64,000 nucleotides of DNA, from positions 62,001-126,000 of the forward strand of contig NZ_JAGFBU010000004.1 in NCBI RefSeq assembly GCF_017948675.1. The letters run 5' to 3'. The notes beneath the pieces are model-generated. The model made no database searches, was not told the DNA's origin, and saw nothing but the letters and a program-made list of their open reading frames with translations. Below are positions 1-8,798 of this stretch, in pieces. Within the stretch, counting starts at the first letter, position 1; every line of letters starts with the position of its first letter. This DNA comes from Flavobacterium flabelliforme (GTDB lineage Bacteria > Bacteroidota > Bacteroidia > Flavobacteriales > Flavobacteriaceae). The position numbers were made by a program, and so were the translations under genes.

Positions 1-682
1 CAATCTCATCATGAAGTGAGCGTCCGATTAATTCGTAATCCTGAGTGTATAATCCTGCAATTAATCCGCCAAGGTTTCCCCATTGTACAATGGCACTTTT
101 TAGCGATACATTTTGTTTTAATACGGAACGCGCATCCGAAGTTTTCAACTCAATTTGAGGATGAATAATCGTCGCGTATAATTCTGATGGACTTTTAATT
201 TTGATAATGTCCAATGGATCGTAACTCCGAACCAAAGTAAATCCGCCCAAAAGGGCAGGAGCAACATTATCCGCATGTGCGTTTCCGCTGGCTAGTTTTT
301 CACCTTGCATGGCAAATAAAACCAATTCTTTTCTGGTAAATGGACGACCCAATAATTCATTAATTCCAAAAACAGCTCCTGCAGAACTTGCCGCACTGCT
401 TCCGATTCCGCTTCCTGCCTTTATGTTTTTGTAAATTTCAATTTCAAATCCAAACTCGGTTGTTACATTTTCGAGCATTGCTAAAGCCGCTACACCTGCC
501 ACATTTTTTTCGGTTTCCAATGGTAAATCGGCACCAACAATTTTGATAATACGAACTCCTTTTACATCAGATTTTCGAATAATCATTTCATCGCCAGCCG
601 TTTCTAGGCATAATCCAAGGACATCAAATCCACAAGATAAATTCGCAATAGTTGCAGGACAAAATATTTTAATAGTATTCAT
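1..682 (-). CDS. thrB: Homoserine kinase, 3' part cut by window edge
   Basis: GHMP-family kinase that phosphorylates homoserine with ATP, the step after homoserine dehydrogenase in threonine synthesis; cytoplasmic. The start ATG is at 682 and about 227 codons are visible before the window ends, so the C-terminus is missing. The N-terminus has the usual opening (PATIANLSCGFDVLG), and near residue 90 is the glycine/serine-rich ATP-binding motif GSGIGSSAASSAG that defines GHMP kinases. It lies 90 bases downstream of thrA on the same strand, as in thrABC operons, so thrC probably follows outside the window. Family assignment is strong from the motif and from the neighbour. Confidence 0.93.
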   Translation of the reverse strand, partial: MNTIKIFCPATIANLSCGFDVLGLCLETAGDEMIIRKSDVKGVRIIKIVGADLPLETEKNVAGVAALAMLENVTTEFGFEIEIYKNIKAGSGIGSSAASSAGAVFGINELLGRPFTRKELVLFAMQGEKLASGNAHADNVAPALLGGFTLVRSYDPLDIIKIKSPSELYATIIHPQIELKTSDARSVLKQNVSLKSAIVQWGNLGGLIAGLYTQDYELIGRSLHDEI

Positions 683-772
683 AAAGTTTTTAAAGTCTTA
701 TAGCCTAAAGTTGTAGCCTTTTTGTCATCAAGTTTTTCACTTTCGACAGCAAGACTTTTCACTTTCGACTAA

Positions 773-3220
773 TTAGTTATTTCCAATTCTGATCACATCT
801 GCAAAAATTCCAGATGCGGTAACTGCGGCTCCAGCACCAGCACCTTTTATTAATAAGGGTTGCTCAACGTAACGATCTGTAAAGAATAAAACAATGTTGT
901 CTTTTCCTTCTAAATTATAAAATGGATGGTCTTTAGGAATAAAACGCAAGCCAACATTTGCTTTGTCGTCTTCAAATTGTGCTACATATTTAAGTCTTGA
1001 ATCTTTGCTTACAGCTTCTTGATAAATGGCTTCAAAATGGGAGGCGTGTTTTTTTAATGATTCAAAAAAAGTTTCGTTTGAAGTGGTATCTAAACATTCA
1101 GCGGGCATAAAAGATTCATTAGTAATCTGATTCATTTCCATTTGATAACCACTTTCTCGTATTAATATCAATATTTTTCTCGCGACATCAATTCCGCTCA
1201 AATCGATTTTAGGATCTGGTTCCGTAAATCCCTGAATACCTGCTTCTTTTACGACATCATGAAAACTATTTTGTGTATCAAAATTATTAAAAATAAAGTT
1301 TAAACTTCCAGACAAAACAGCTTGGATTTTATGTACTTTATCACCAGAAGCAATCAAATTTTTTAGTGTATCAATAATAGGTAAACCAGCTCCAACATTG
1401 GTTTCAAACAAAAATGGGGCATTGAATTTTTGAGATAATTTTTTTAATTTTTTGTAATTGTCAAATTCAGATGCACAAGCAATTTTATTACAAGTGACAA
1501 CGGCAATGTTACGTTTTAAAAAGTGTTCGTATGTTTGAGAAATACTTTCATTTGCAGTAATATCAACAAAAATACTATTGCGCAAATTGAGTTCTTTTAC
1601 TGTAGTAATAAACTTTTCTTTATCGGCAGTTTCTCCTGTCTCTAGCAAAAATCGCCATTCTTTCAATGAAATGCCATCTTCATCAAAATACATTTTTTTA
1701 GAGTTAGATAATGCTATAACGCGTACATTAATTTTAAGATTTTCTTTTAAGAATTTCTTTTGTTGGTGAATTTGTTCGATGAATTTTTCACCAACATTTC
1801 CAACTCCCATTACAAATAAGTTCAGTTGTTTGGTGTTCTTTTCAAAAAAGGTTTCATGAAGACTATTTAATGCTTTTTTCACATCTCTTTCGCTAATAAC
1901 AGCTGAAATATTTCGTTCGGAAGCACCTTGAGCAATAGCGCGAATATTTACATTATTTTTCCCCAAAGTACTAAACATTCTACCGCTTAAACCTTGATGA
2001 TTTTTCATATTCTCACCTACTAGGGCAATGATGCATAAATTTTTCTCTACAATACAAGGGGCTATTTTATTTTGTGAAATTTCAACTTCAAAAGCTTTAT
2101 TGATCGATTCTTCTGCACTATCGGCATCTGAATTTAGAATTCCGATACAAATAGAGTGCTCGGAAGAGGCTTGAGTAATAAAAATCACATTAATTTCTTG
2201 ATGTGATAATACTTCAAAAAGTCTTTTAGAGGAACCAGTTACGCCAATCATTCCAGAACCTTCTAGTGTGATCAAAGTAATATTGTCAATATGGCTGATT
2301 CCTTTCACAGGATTGGTATGTGACATTTCTTGATTGGAAATGTAGGTTCCTTCGGCTTGCGGTTCGAAAGTGTTTTTAATTAGAATTGGAATGTTCTTTC
2401 TTAAAACAGGTTGTATTGTTGGGGGATATAAAACTTTGGCACCAAAATGCGACAGCTCCATTGCTTCTTGATACGATATAAAGGCAATGGGTTGTGCTTG
2501 TTTTACTACTTTCGGATTTGCGGTAAACATCCCATTCACATCTGTCCATATTTCTAGTTCAGTTGCATTCAATGCGCCAGCAATAATTGCCGCAGTATAA
2601 TCGGATCCGCCACGACCCAAAGTAGTGTTGATTCCGTCTAAAGAAGCTGCGATAAACCCAGGCATTACAACTACTTGATTTTCATTAGATGCAAAATAAT
2701 CAGTTATTAATCGATTAGTGATTTCAAAATTAACAGTTGCTTTACCAAAATGATTGTTTGTTTTTATTAGTTCGCGACTGTCTTTATAACCGCTATTTTT
2801 TAGATTTTGTTTTAAAGCTTCCGCAATAATATAAGACGAAAGTAATTCTCCAAAACTCAAAATGGTATCTGAAGTTCGCAACGATAATTCTCCTAAGAGA
2901 TAACAGCCATCTAATAAAGTTTCTAAATGGTTGATAATTCTTTTAACATGGCTTAAAAGACTACTTTGTTCGCTTATCGGAATCAATTCTTTTAAAGCAT
3001 CCAAATGTTGTCTCTCTATATCTGCAAGAATTTCTTTAAAACTCTCGTCACCAGCTGCTGCTTTCTTAGAAGCTAACAGGAGTAAATCGGTAATTTTGCT
3101 AAAGGCGGAAACGACAACGATTAATTTTTCTGTTGCTGCTTTTTTAGTGATAATATCTAAAACAAGTTTTATGTTTTTTGCATTGGCTACGGAGGATCCT
3201 CCAAATTTTAAAACTCTCAT
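773..3220 (-). CDS. thrA: Bifunctional aspartate kinase / homoserine dehydrogenase I
   Basis: Catalyses the first and third steps of the aspartate-to-threonine/methionine pathway: phosphorylation of aspartate and reduction of aspartate semialdehyde to homoserine. About 815 residues. The N-terminus MRVLKFGGSSVANA is the aspartokinase signature; GRGGSDYTAA lies in the kinase domain. ACT-type regulatory repeats occupy roughly residues 315-460, and the NAD(P)-binding dehydrogenase half begins near FVMGVGNVGEKF. I chose the ATG at 3220 because the protein then begins exactly as other ThrA proteins do. An in-frame ATG at 3292 would add 24 residues unlike the family. Its transcript is preceded by a Thr/Ile-rich leader peptide, so threonine-sensitive attenuation is likely. 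Confidence 0.96.
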   Translation of the reverse strand: MRVLKFGGSSVANAKNIKLVLDIITKKAATEKLIVVVSAFSKITDLLLLASKKAAAGDESFKEILADIERQHLDALKELIPISEQSSLLSHVKRIINHLETLLDGCYLLGELSLRTSDTILSFGELLSSYIIAEALKQNLKNSGYKDSRELIKTNNHFGKATVNFEITNRLITDYFASNENQVVVMPGFIAASLDGINTTLGRGGSDYTAAIIAGALNATELEIWTDVNGMFTANPKVVKQAQPIAFISYQEAMELSHFGAKVLYPPTIQPVLRKNIPILIKNTFEPQAEGTYISNQEMSHTNPVKGISHIDNITLITLEGSGMIGVTGSSKRLFEVLSHQEINVIFITQASSEHSICIGILNSDADSAEESINKAFEVEISQNKIAPCIVEKNLCIIALVGENMKNHQGLSGRMFSTLGKNNVNIRAIAQGASERNISAVISERDVKKALNSLHETFFEKNTKQLNLFVMGVGNVGEKFIEQIHQQKKFLKENLKINVRVIALSNSKKMYFDEDGISLKEWRFLLETGETADKEKFITTVKELNLRNSIFVDITANESISQTYEHFLKRNIAVVTCNKIACASEFDNYKKLKKLSQKFNAPFLFETNVGAGLPIIDTLKNLIASGDKVHKIQAVLSGSLNFIFNNFDTQNSFHDVVKEAGIQGFTEPDPKIDLSGIDVARKILILIRESGYQMEMNQITNESFMPAECLDTTSNETFFESLKKHASHFEAIYQEAVSKDSRLKYVAQFEDDKANVGLRFIPKDHPFYNLEGKDNIVLFFTDRYVEQPLLIKGAGAGAAVTASGIFADVIRIGNN

Positions 3221-3384
3221 GCGAAGTTGTATTTGTATTATTTTTATAAAATAGATTTGCCCTTTTTTTAAAGTGACAACTTGATTTTGCATTGTTTATG
3301 CGAGAAGGAATTATTTATTATAAGCCCAATAAATTTTTTCTCTAGAAAAAAAGAGAATATACAATAGGATTATATGTAGAAAAT

Positions 3385-3489
3385 TTACCCCAAAGGGGTA
3401 ATTGTAGTTGTTGTAGTAAACGTAACAGCAGTTGCAACCCAAATAGGAGTTGTTATGGAATATTGATATGTTATGCTGTTGTTTATCAT
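3385..3489 (-). CDS. Threonine/isoleucine-rich leader peptide, putative thr operon attenuator
   Basis: A 34-codon frame on the thrA strand, ATG at 3489 and TAA at 3385-3387, ending 164 bases before the thrA start. By my count 11 of 34 residues are threonine, including five in a row (residues 25-29), and 5 are isoleucine. It resembles ThrL of enterobacteria in composition, not sequence. The last codons overlap a short hairpin, ACCCC-TTT-GGGGT. In proteobacteria, ribosome stalling at such codons when charged tRNA is short lets transcription continue into the operon. I do not see a canonical G+C-rich terminator with a U-run between the peptide and thrA, so the mechanism is uncertain. Confidence 0.72.
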   Translation of the reverse strand: MINNSITYQYSITTPIWVATAVTFTTTTTITPLG

Positions 3490-3960
3490 TTTATTACTAC
3501 AAAACTAACCTTTTTTAGAGAGTTAGAAAACTTTTGTTTCATTTTTGCGAATAGCTCAAAATTTAAAGTTGTAAGAAGAATAAATTGTTTAATAATCATT
3601 TTGCAGACTTTTTTATTTCTTAATTCATTATTATTCTTTACCGTCAAAAATTCCAAATTTGCTAATAAACTTTTTATACAATATAAAAACACTGTTTTTT
3701 AAGTAGGTAATTGTAAAATACAGAAATACGATTTATTATTTTATTTTGATAGGATTACTTCGTTAAAAATGAATAGCTTGAATTATCTTTCAAATAGTAA
3801 TACCAATACAAGTTATTCTCACAACGCGGGCCAATTTAGGTAATGGCTTTACAAAGAATTTATTTTTTGGTTTTGTTTAAGGACTCTTTTTAAATTATTA
3901 TCAATATATGTTGTGTAATAATAAAGATTTACTCAATTTTACTTTTTAAACACTATCAAA
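3490..3960. other. Divergent intergenic region between thr leader and hutH
   Basis: About 470 AT-rich bases separating the thr leader (minus) from hutH (plus). Open frames cross it on both strands (roughly 3463-3702 plus and 3486-3692 minus), but they overlap each other, are low-complexity Phe/Leu/Lys-rich and resemble no family I know. I take them as chance frames. Promoters for both neighbours should lie here; I cannot place the hutH one with confidence. Confidence 0.5.
3500..3507 (-). promoter_or_regulatory. Possible -7 box for the thr leader transcript
   Basis: On the minus strand the bases TAGTTTTG match the Bacteroidetes -7 consensus TAnnTTTG. They lie about 10 bases upstream of the leader peptide ATG, so a transcript from here would have a very short untranslated start. 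I do not see a good TTG -33 element at the expected spacing, which lowers confidence. Confidence 0.35.
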
Positions 3961-5475
3961 ATGGATAATACGCACTACATTAGTACTGAATTACTTAGCC
4001 TTGAATCATTAGCTGAAATTATTACGCATCACAAAGCATTAGCTTTATCAGAAGAAGCAAAAATAAATATTCAGAAGTGTAGAGATTATTTAGACAAAAA
4101 AATGGCCGCAGAGTCTGGTGCTATTTACGGTATCAATACTGGTTTTGGATCACTTTGCAATGTGAAAATATCAAACGAAAATCTTTCTAAACTTCAGGAG
4201 AATCTTGTAAAATCTCACGCATGCGGAACAGGCGAGGAAGTGCCAAGTAGTATTGTAAAATTGATGTTGTTACTTAAAATTCAGTCGTTGAGTTATGGTC
4301 ACTCCGGAGTTCAGTTGCAAACAGTAGAACGGTTAATTGCTTTTTATAACAATGATATTTTACCCGTTATTTATACTCAAGGTTCTCTAGGTGCATCGGG
4401 AGATTTGGCTCCTTTAGCCCATTTATCTTTACCATTGTTGGGTGAAGGTGACGTGTATTATGAAGGGAAAAAAGTCCATTCTAGTGAAATAATGAAAATT
4501 TTTAATTGGGAACCAATCATTTTGCAATCAAAAGAAGGATTAGCATTATTAAACGGTACTCAATTTATGAGTGCTTACGGAGCTCATATTTTGATGAAAG
4601 TAAGTAAGTTGTCTTATTTAGCAGATTTAATAGGAACCATTTCGTTAGAAGGTTTCGACGGAAGAATCGAGCCTTTTCATGAGTTAATTCATTTTATTAG
4701 ACCTCATAAAGGACAAATTGTAACGGCAAACCGTATCAAAGGGTTTCTAGAAGGAAGTGAGATAATCGAGCAAACTAAAGCACACGTACAGGACCCTTAT
4801 TCTTTTAGATGTATGCCGCAAGTTCACGGTGCTTCTAAAGATGCGATTGAGTATGTGAAGAAAGTGTTTAAAACAGAAATTAATTCGGTGACGGATAATC
4901 CTAATATTTTTATTGAAAGTGACCAAATCATTTCTGGCGGAAATTTCCACGGACAACCTTTGGCTTTAGCTTTAGATTTTATGGCAATTGCTTTGGCTGA
5001 ATTAGGAAGCATTTCAGAGCGTAGAACCTATCAATTAATATCGGGCACTAGAAATCTACCTGCTTTTTTAGTAGATAATCCAGGATTAAATTCAGGATTA
5101 ATGATTCCACAATATACAGCAGCGAGTATTGCTAGTCAAAATAAGCAATTAGCAACTCCAGCAAGTGTAGATAGTATTGTTTCGAGTAACGGTCAAGAAG
5201 ATCACGTTAGTATGGGCGCAAATGCAGCTACAAAAGCATTGCGAGTTTTGGATAATCTGGAGCGAATTTTAGCCATTGAGCTAATGAACGCTTCTCAAGC
5301 TATTGAGTACAGAAGACCTTTGCAATCGAGTGATTTTATTGAAATGTTTTTGACAGCCTACCGACAAGAAGTTCCGTTAATTAAAGATGACAGAATTTTA
5401 CACTATGATATAGAAAACACGGTAGCTTTTTTAAATACTTTTCAAATCGAAACCGATTTGTTAATATTAGCTTAA
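3961..5475 (+). CDS. hutH: Histidine ammonia-lyase
   Basis: Removes ammonia from L-histidine to give urocanate, the first step of histidine breakdown; cytoplasmic tetramer in this family. 504 residues, full length. The self-cyclising Ala145-Ser146-Gly147 triad that forms the MIO cofactor is present in GSLGASGDLAPLAHL. Ser85-His86 and the motif QEDHVSMG with Glu413 match histidine lyases. Known Flavobacterium tyrosine lyases instead have NQD at the second place, so histidine is the likelier substrate. No hutU, hutI or hutG lies beside it in this window, so the rest of the pathway must be elsewhere or absent. Confidence 0.92.
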   Translation: MDNTHYISTELLSLESLAEIITHHKALALSEEAKINIQKCRDYLDKKMAAESGAIYGINTGFGSLCNVKISNENLSKLQENLVKSHACGTGEEVPSSIVKLMLLLKIQSLSYGHSGVQLQTVERLIAFYNNDILPVIYTQGSLGASGDLAPLAHLSLPLLGEGDVYYEGKKVHSSEIMKIFNWEPIILQSKEGLALLNGTQFMSAYGAHILMKVSKLSYLADLIGTISLEGFDGRIEPFHELIHFIRPHKGQIVTANRIKGFLEGSEIIEQTKAHVQDPYSFRCMPQVHGASKDAIEYVKKVFKTEINSVTDNPNIFIESDQIISGGNFHGQPLALALDFMAIALAELGSISERRTYQLISGTRNLPAFLVDNPGLNSGLMIPQYTAASIASQNKQLATPASVDSIVSSNGQEDHVSMGANAATKALRVLDNLERILAIELMNASQAIEYRRPLQSSDFIEMFLTAYRQEVPLIKDDRILHYDIENTVAFLNTFQIETDLLILA

Positions 5476-5496
5476 CATTAAAAGACAAGAATGCTG

Positions 5497-5504
5497 TAAT
5501 TTTG
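5497..5504 (+). promoter_or_regulatory. Possible -7 box upstream of the DUF47/Pit pair
   Basis: TAATTTTG fits the Bacteroidetes -7 consensus TAnnTTTG and sits 20 bases before the ATG at 5525, a normal distance for this phylum. No clear -33 TTG is seen at the expected spacing. The pair may also be read through from hutH, which ends only 49 bases upstream. Confidence 0.4.
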
Positions 5505-5524
5505 TCGCACTAAATTTAAAGTAA

Positions 5525-6169
5525 ATGAACATAAATAATTTTTTCCAGTTTTTGGTTCCTAAAGACAAAAAATTCTTTCCTCTTTTTGAAGAGGCTTCAA
5601 GTAATTTGATTGAAATTGCTACAAATTTGCACGAAGCTGTTAATCTTCCATTGAAGGAACGTGAAGTTCTTTTTCAGAAAATTGATACTTTAGAACAAAA
5701 AGGAGAGGACATAACACGTCAGACGAATTTAGAGTTAAGTAGAAATTTTATTACCCCATTTGATAGAGAAGATATTCATGCCTTGATCACTTCAATCGAT
5801 AATGTTGCCGATTATTTACATGGAGCTGCGAGTAGAATGCGTTTGTACCAAGTAGACAAAATCACAAAATCGATCAGGAAACTAACAGAAATAAATCTAG
5901 AAGCTTGTCAGAACATTGATGTTGCTGTTAGAGAATTGAGAGATTTGAAAAAAATGAAAAACATCACTGATGCTATCGTTAGAATCAATAAGCTAGAAAA
6001 TAAATCAGATAATGTTTATGATAAAGCAGTTCTTGATTTATTCGAAAATGAGACAGATGCCAAAAACATTATTAAATACAAAGAGGTATTATCAGTTTTA
6101 GAAAATGCTGCTGATAAATGCAAAAGCGTAGCAAGTGTCCTAGAATCAATTTCTGTAAAACATTCTTAA
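5525..6169 (+). CDS. DUF47 / PhoU-like phosphate transport accessory protein
   Basis: A 214-residue, nearly all-helical cytoplasmic protein of the DUF47 (PhoU-like) family. The family is commonly encoded just before Pit phosphate permeases and is thought to regulate or assist them. Visible features are the long amphipathic helices and acidic stretches (FDREDIHALI near residue 80, and LENAADKCKSVASVLE at the C-terminus) that match the PhoU-type three-helix repeat. It is 30 bases upstream of the Pit gene on the same strand, a very typical pairing. No signal peptide or membrane segment is present. Confidence 0.88.
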   Translation: MNINNFFQFLVPKDKKFFPLFEEASSNLIEIATNLHEAVNLPLKEREVLFQKIDTLEQKGEDITRQTNLELSRNFITPFDREDIHALITSIDNVADYLHGAASRMRLYQVDKITKSIRKLTEINLEACQNIDVAVRELRDLKKMKNITDAIVRINKLENKSDNVYDKAVLDLFENETDAKNIIKYKEVLSVLENAADKCKSVASVLESISVKHS

Positions 6170-6199
6170 TTTAAATCGTTTTATTCTGAAATTAAAATT

Positions 6200-7546
6200 A
6201 TGGAATTTACTCTACTTATAGTTATCATAGTACTGGCTTTAATCTTTGATTACATCAATGGTTTTCATGATGCGGCTAATGCAATTGCTACTGTTGTTGC
6301 CACAAAAGTACTAACTCCTTTCCAGGCGGTAGTTTGGGCCGCTTTTTTTAACTTTTTAGCTTATTGGGTTTTTGGTTTTGGTGTAGCGGATACCGTTGCG
6401 AAAACTGCCAATACCTTAGAAATAGACTTAGTTGTAATCCTTGCAGGAGTTATTGCAGCTATTATTTGGAATTTATTTACTTGGTGGCAAGGAATTCCTT
6501 CAAGTTCTTCTCATACATTGATCGGTGGTTTTGCAGGCGCTGCTATTGCACATGCTATTGCAGTTCATGGTTTTTTTGAATATACAATTGTAGATGGTGC
6601 AAAAAGCTATACCTCTTATTGGTATGATACCGTAAACTGGTACACAGCCGGAAAAGATGGTGGTTTTCCTTCGGGAGTTTTAATTATTATTGCCTTTATT
6701 GTTTTGGCTCCTGTTTTGGGTGCATTGATGTCATATTTGATCTCTATTTGGCTTCTTAACGCTTCTAAAAAGAGTATTTATCCTAAAATATTTACCGCTT
6801 TTTTGATGATATTGACAATTTGGTTTGTAGAGAGTCAAATGGTTTATTATGATCAGATTAAAAAACCACGCTTCGATTCCCATTTTTGGAGTGTAGCTTT
6901 AGAATCTCACAACATTAAATGGTTTTTAGTAGCCTTTATTGTCCTATCAATTAGTGGTTTTTGTATGATATTCAGTAGTTTAAATCTACATCAATCGAAT
7001 TATTGGTTAAAAAAGATGCAGTTAATATCTTCTGCGGCTTTTAGTTTAGGTCATGGTGGAAATGATTCTCAAAAAGTAATGGGAATTATTGCTGCAGCCG
7101 TTACTGTTTATATTCACACTAGTGGAATTACGCAAGAAAGTCTTCCGCATTGGTTGGATGTTGTTCTTCCTAACGCAGATGGCGATTTTAAAATGCCTGA
7201 ATGGATTCCTCTAGCCTGTTATTCTGCCATTGCAGCAGGAACTTTGAGCGGAGGTTGGAAAATTGTTAAAACAATGGGCTCTAAAATAACAAAAGTAACT
7301 TCTTTTGAAGGTGTAGCTGCAGAAACGGCAGGTGCATTGACTTTATATTTTACAGAGCATTTTAAAGTTCCTGTGAGTACAACGCATACCATTACTGGAT
7401 CTATTATTGGAGTAGGACTTACAAAAAGAGTTTCTGCTGTAAGATGGGGGATGACAGTAAGTTTGATTTGGGCTTGGGTATTAACAATTCCTATTTCGGC
7501 AATTTTGGCAGCAGTAATCTATTATATTTTAAATATATTTTTCTAG
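6200..7546 (+). CDS. pit: Inorganic phosphate transporter, Pit family
   Basis: Secondary inner-membrane importer of inorganic phosphate, driven by protons or sodium. 448 residues with about ten hydrophobic segments. Both family repeats are visible: the N-terminal FDYINGFHDAANAIATVVAT and the C-terminal FSLGHGGNDSQKVMGII, with the matching SSSHTLIGGFAGAAIA and STTHTITGSIIGVG signatures. The middle has a longer loop (about residues 125-160 and 210-245) common in Bacteroidetes members. It forms an operon with the DUF47 gene upstream and ends just before a bidirectional terminator. Confidence 0.93.
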   Translation: MEFTLLIVIIVLALIFDYINGFHDAANAIATVVATKVLTPFQAVVWAAFFNFLAYWVFGFGVADTVAKTANTLEIDLVVILAGVIAAIIWNLFTWWQGIPSSSSHTLIGGFAGAAIAHAIAVHGFFEYTIVDGAKSYTSYWYDTVNWYTAGKDGGFPSGVLIIIAFIVLAPVLGALMSYLISIWLLNASKKSIYPKIFTAFLMILTIWFVESQMVYYDQIKKPRFDSHFWSVALESHNIKWFLVAFIVLSISGFCMIFSSLNLHQSNYWLKKMQLISSAAFSLGHGGNDSQKVMGIIAAAVTVYIHTSGITQESLPHWLDVVLPNADGDFKMPEWIPLACYSAIAAGTLSGGWKIVKTMGSKITKVTSFEGVAAETAGALTLYFTEHFKVPVSTTHTITGSIIGVGLTKRVSAVRWGMTVSLIWAWVLTIPISAILAAVIYYILNIFF

Positions 7547-7563
7547 TATAAACTTATTTTCAT

Positions 7564-7596
7564 AAAAAAAACCATTCACAATGAATGGTTTTTTTT
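7564..7596. terminator. Bidirectional intrinsic terminator after pit and osmC
   Basis: Stem ACCATTC / GAATGGT with a 5-base loop, flanked by a run of A on the left and a run of T on the right. It therefore works for pit on the plus strand and the OsmC gene on the minus strand. Confidence 0.88.
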
Positions 7597-7636
7597 ATGA
7601 AAATAATTATTTATCTTAATTTGATTATTGAATTTA

Positions 7637-8029
7637 CTATTTTAGTTCTGATTTGACTTCAATAGTATTGCTTAGTATTTTGTGAATAGGACATTTGTTT
7701 GCAATATTTAGCAATCTGTCTTTTTGATCCTGACCTAAATTTCCAAATAATTCAATGGTTCGTGTTATTTTAGTTGTATTTTCTTGTGTTTCTTCTTCAA
7801 AATAAACTTCTACTTTTACATCCTTTAATTCCCAACCTTTTCGATTTGCATACATACGTAATGTAATGCAGGTGCAAGCTGCTAGAGAGGATGCGAGCAA
7901 TTCATAAGGTGAAAATCCTAAATCAATTCCTCCGGCACTTTCTGGTTCATCTGAAATAATAGTGTTTGTTGCTGATCTAATTTCTGTTCTGTAATTTGCT
8001 GCACCAATATGTGCTGTAATTTTAGTCAT
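7637..8029 (-). CDS. OsmC family peroxiredoxin-like protein
   Basis: A 130-residue OsmC/Ohr-fold protein, likely cytoplasmic. Family members reduce hydroperoxides through a pair of cysteines, and some only bind small thiols. Cysteines are at residues 52 and 54 (ACTCITLRMYANRKG) and 113 (NKCPIHKILS), matching the two conserved cysteine positions of the YhfA-type OsmC branch. The GFSPYELLASSLAAC segment is the family signature. It is alone on the minus strand, with a shared terminator downstream. The physiological substrate cannot be read from sequence. Confidence 0.88.
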   Translation of the reverse strand: MTKITAHIGAANYRTEIRSATNTIISDEPESAGGIDLGFSPYELLASSLAACTCITLRMYANRKGWELKDVKVEVYFEEETQENTTKITRTIELFGNLGQDQKDRLLNIANKCPIHKILSNTIEVKSELK

Positions 8030-8084
8030 AATATTTTTTTAGATTACAAATAAATTTCTACTAACATTAGCTATAATTTAATAA

Positions 8085-8600
8085 TTAGTTTAGTCCACTT
8101 AGATTTTTGTGATTGTGTTTTCGCTTGAAATGAGTTTGTTTTAGGTTTTGAGTGCCAGAAATAATACTTATGTTACCATCAATTTCAAGCATAGCTAGTT
8201 TTACATCTTTAAAATATTCGATTCCATGTTCTCTCATTGCTTCTTTCAACTCATCAGAAGTGATGTTGAGTTTACTTAAAATATTGAAATCTAGATTGCC
8301 ATTATGTATCAATATTTCTGGTTTTTCTTGCATGAAATCACTAAACTTACTATACCTAAACATTAATTTTTTTAAAATGTAATTGATGGTAAAAAGAACA
8401 GAAGCTGCCGCCAATCCACCCCATAAGCTGGTGTTATTGCCTACCATCGCATTTTGAACTGAGTTGCTGATTAATAATATTAAAATGACATCTGCAGTAT
8501 TTAATTGTGATAATTCTTTCTTTCCAAAAAGACGCAATGCGATTACCATAAAGAAATAGACAGCTGCGCTTCGAATTATTATATCAAGATATTGGTTCAT
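8085..8600 (-). CDS. DUF421 family membrane protein (YetF-like)
   Basis: 171 residues with about three N-terminal hydrophobic segments followed by a soluble domain carrying KPEILIHNGNLDFNIL, the characteristic DUF421/YetF turn. Function in this family is not settled; Bacillus YetF relatives are envelope proteins with a cytosolic C-terminal domain. The gene overlaps the small membrane protein upstream by 17 bases and follows the RimB-RimK fusion, so the three are probably co-transcribed. The length is ordinary for the short DUF421 forms. Confidence 0.85.
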   Translation of the reverse strand: MNQYLDIIIRSAAVYFFMVIALRLFGKKELSQLNTADVILILLISNSVQNAMVGNNTSLWGGLAAASVLFTINYILKKLMFRYSKFSDFMQEKPEILIHNGNLDFNILSKLNITSDELKEAMREHGIEYFKDVKLAMLEIDGNISIISGTQNLKQTHFKRKHNHKNLSGLN

Positions 8601-8787
8601 TACTTTTTGATTTAAAATACACTTTTATAAAGATTAGAACACTTATAACTTTCAAAGACAAACTGACTAATAAGAGCTCTTTTCCTGTAATTACTCCAAT
8701 TTCGTAATGAGCATATTCAAATAAAAAGCCTAAGGCATCATAAACAAGTGAAATGGCAATAATGATAAATACACTTTTGTATTTCAT
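8584..8787 (-). CDS. Small two-helix membrane protein, unknown function
   Basis: 67 residues. Two hydrophobic helices are visible (about residues 5-22 and 38-58) with a short charged tail ending KSKSNEPIS. I do not recognise the family. I believe it is real because it fits exactly between two genes on the same strand: its stop overlaps the DUF421 start by 17 bases and its start lies 11 bases after the RimB-RimK stop. Such tight coupling suggests it acts with the DUF421 protein in the membrane. Function is unknown. Confidence 0.62.
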   Translation of the reverse strand: MKYKSVFIIIAISLVYDALGFLFEYAHYEIGVITGKELLLVSLSLKVISVLIFIKVYFKSKSNEPIS

Positions 8788-8798
8788 TCCATTTGATG

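Noticed and set aside
3221..3292. An N-terminal extension of ThrA from the ATG at 3292
   Set aside because: The added residues match nothing in the family, and the start at 3220 gives the standard ThrA N-terminus.
3463..3702. 79-codon plus-strand frame and 68-codon minus-strand frame in the thrA-hutH gap
   Set aside because: They overlap each other, are low in complexity, have no family resemblance and lie where the leader promoter should be.
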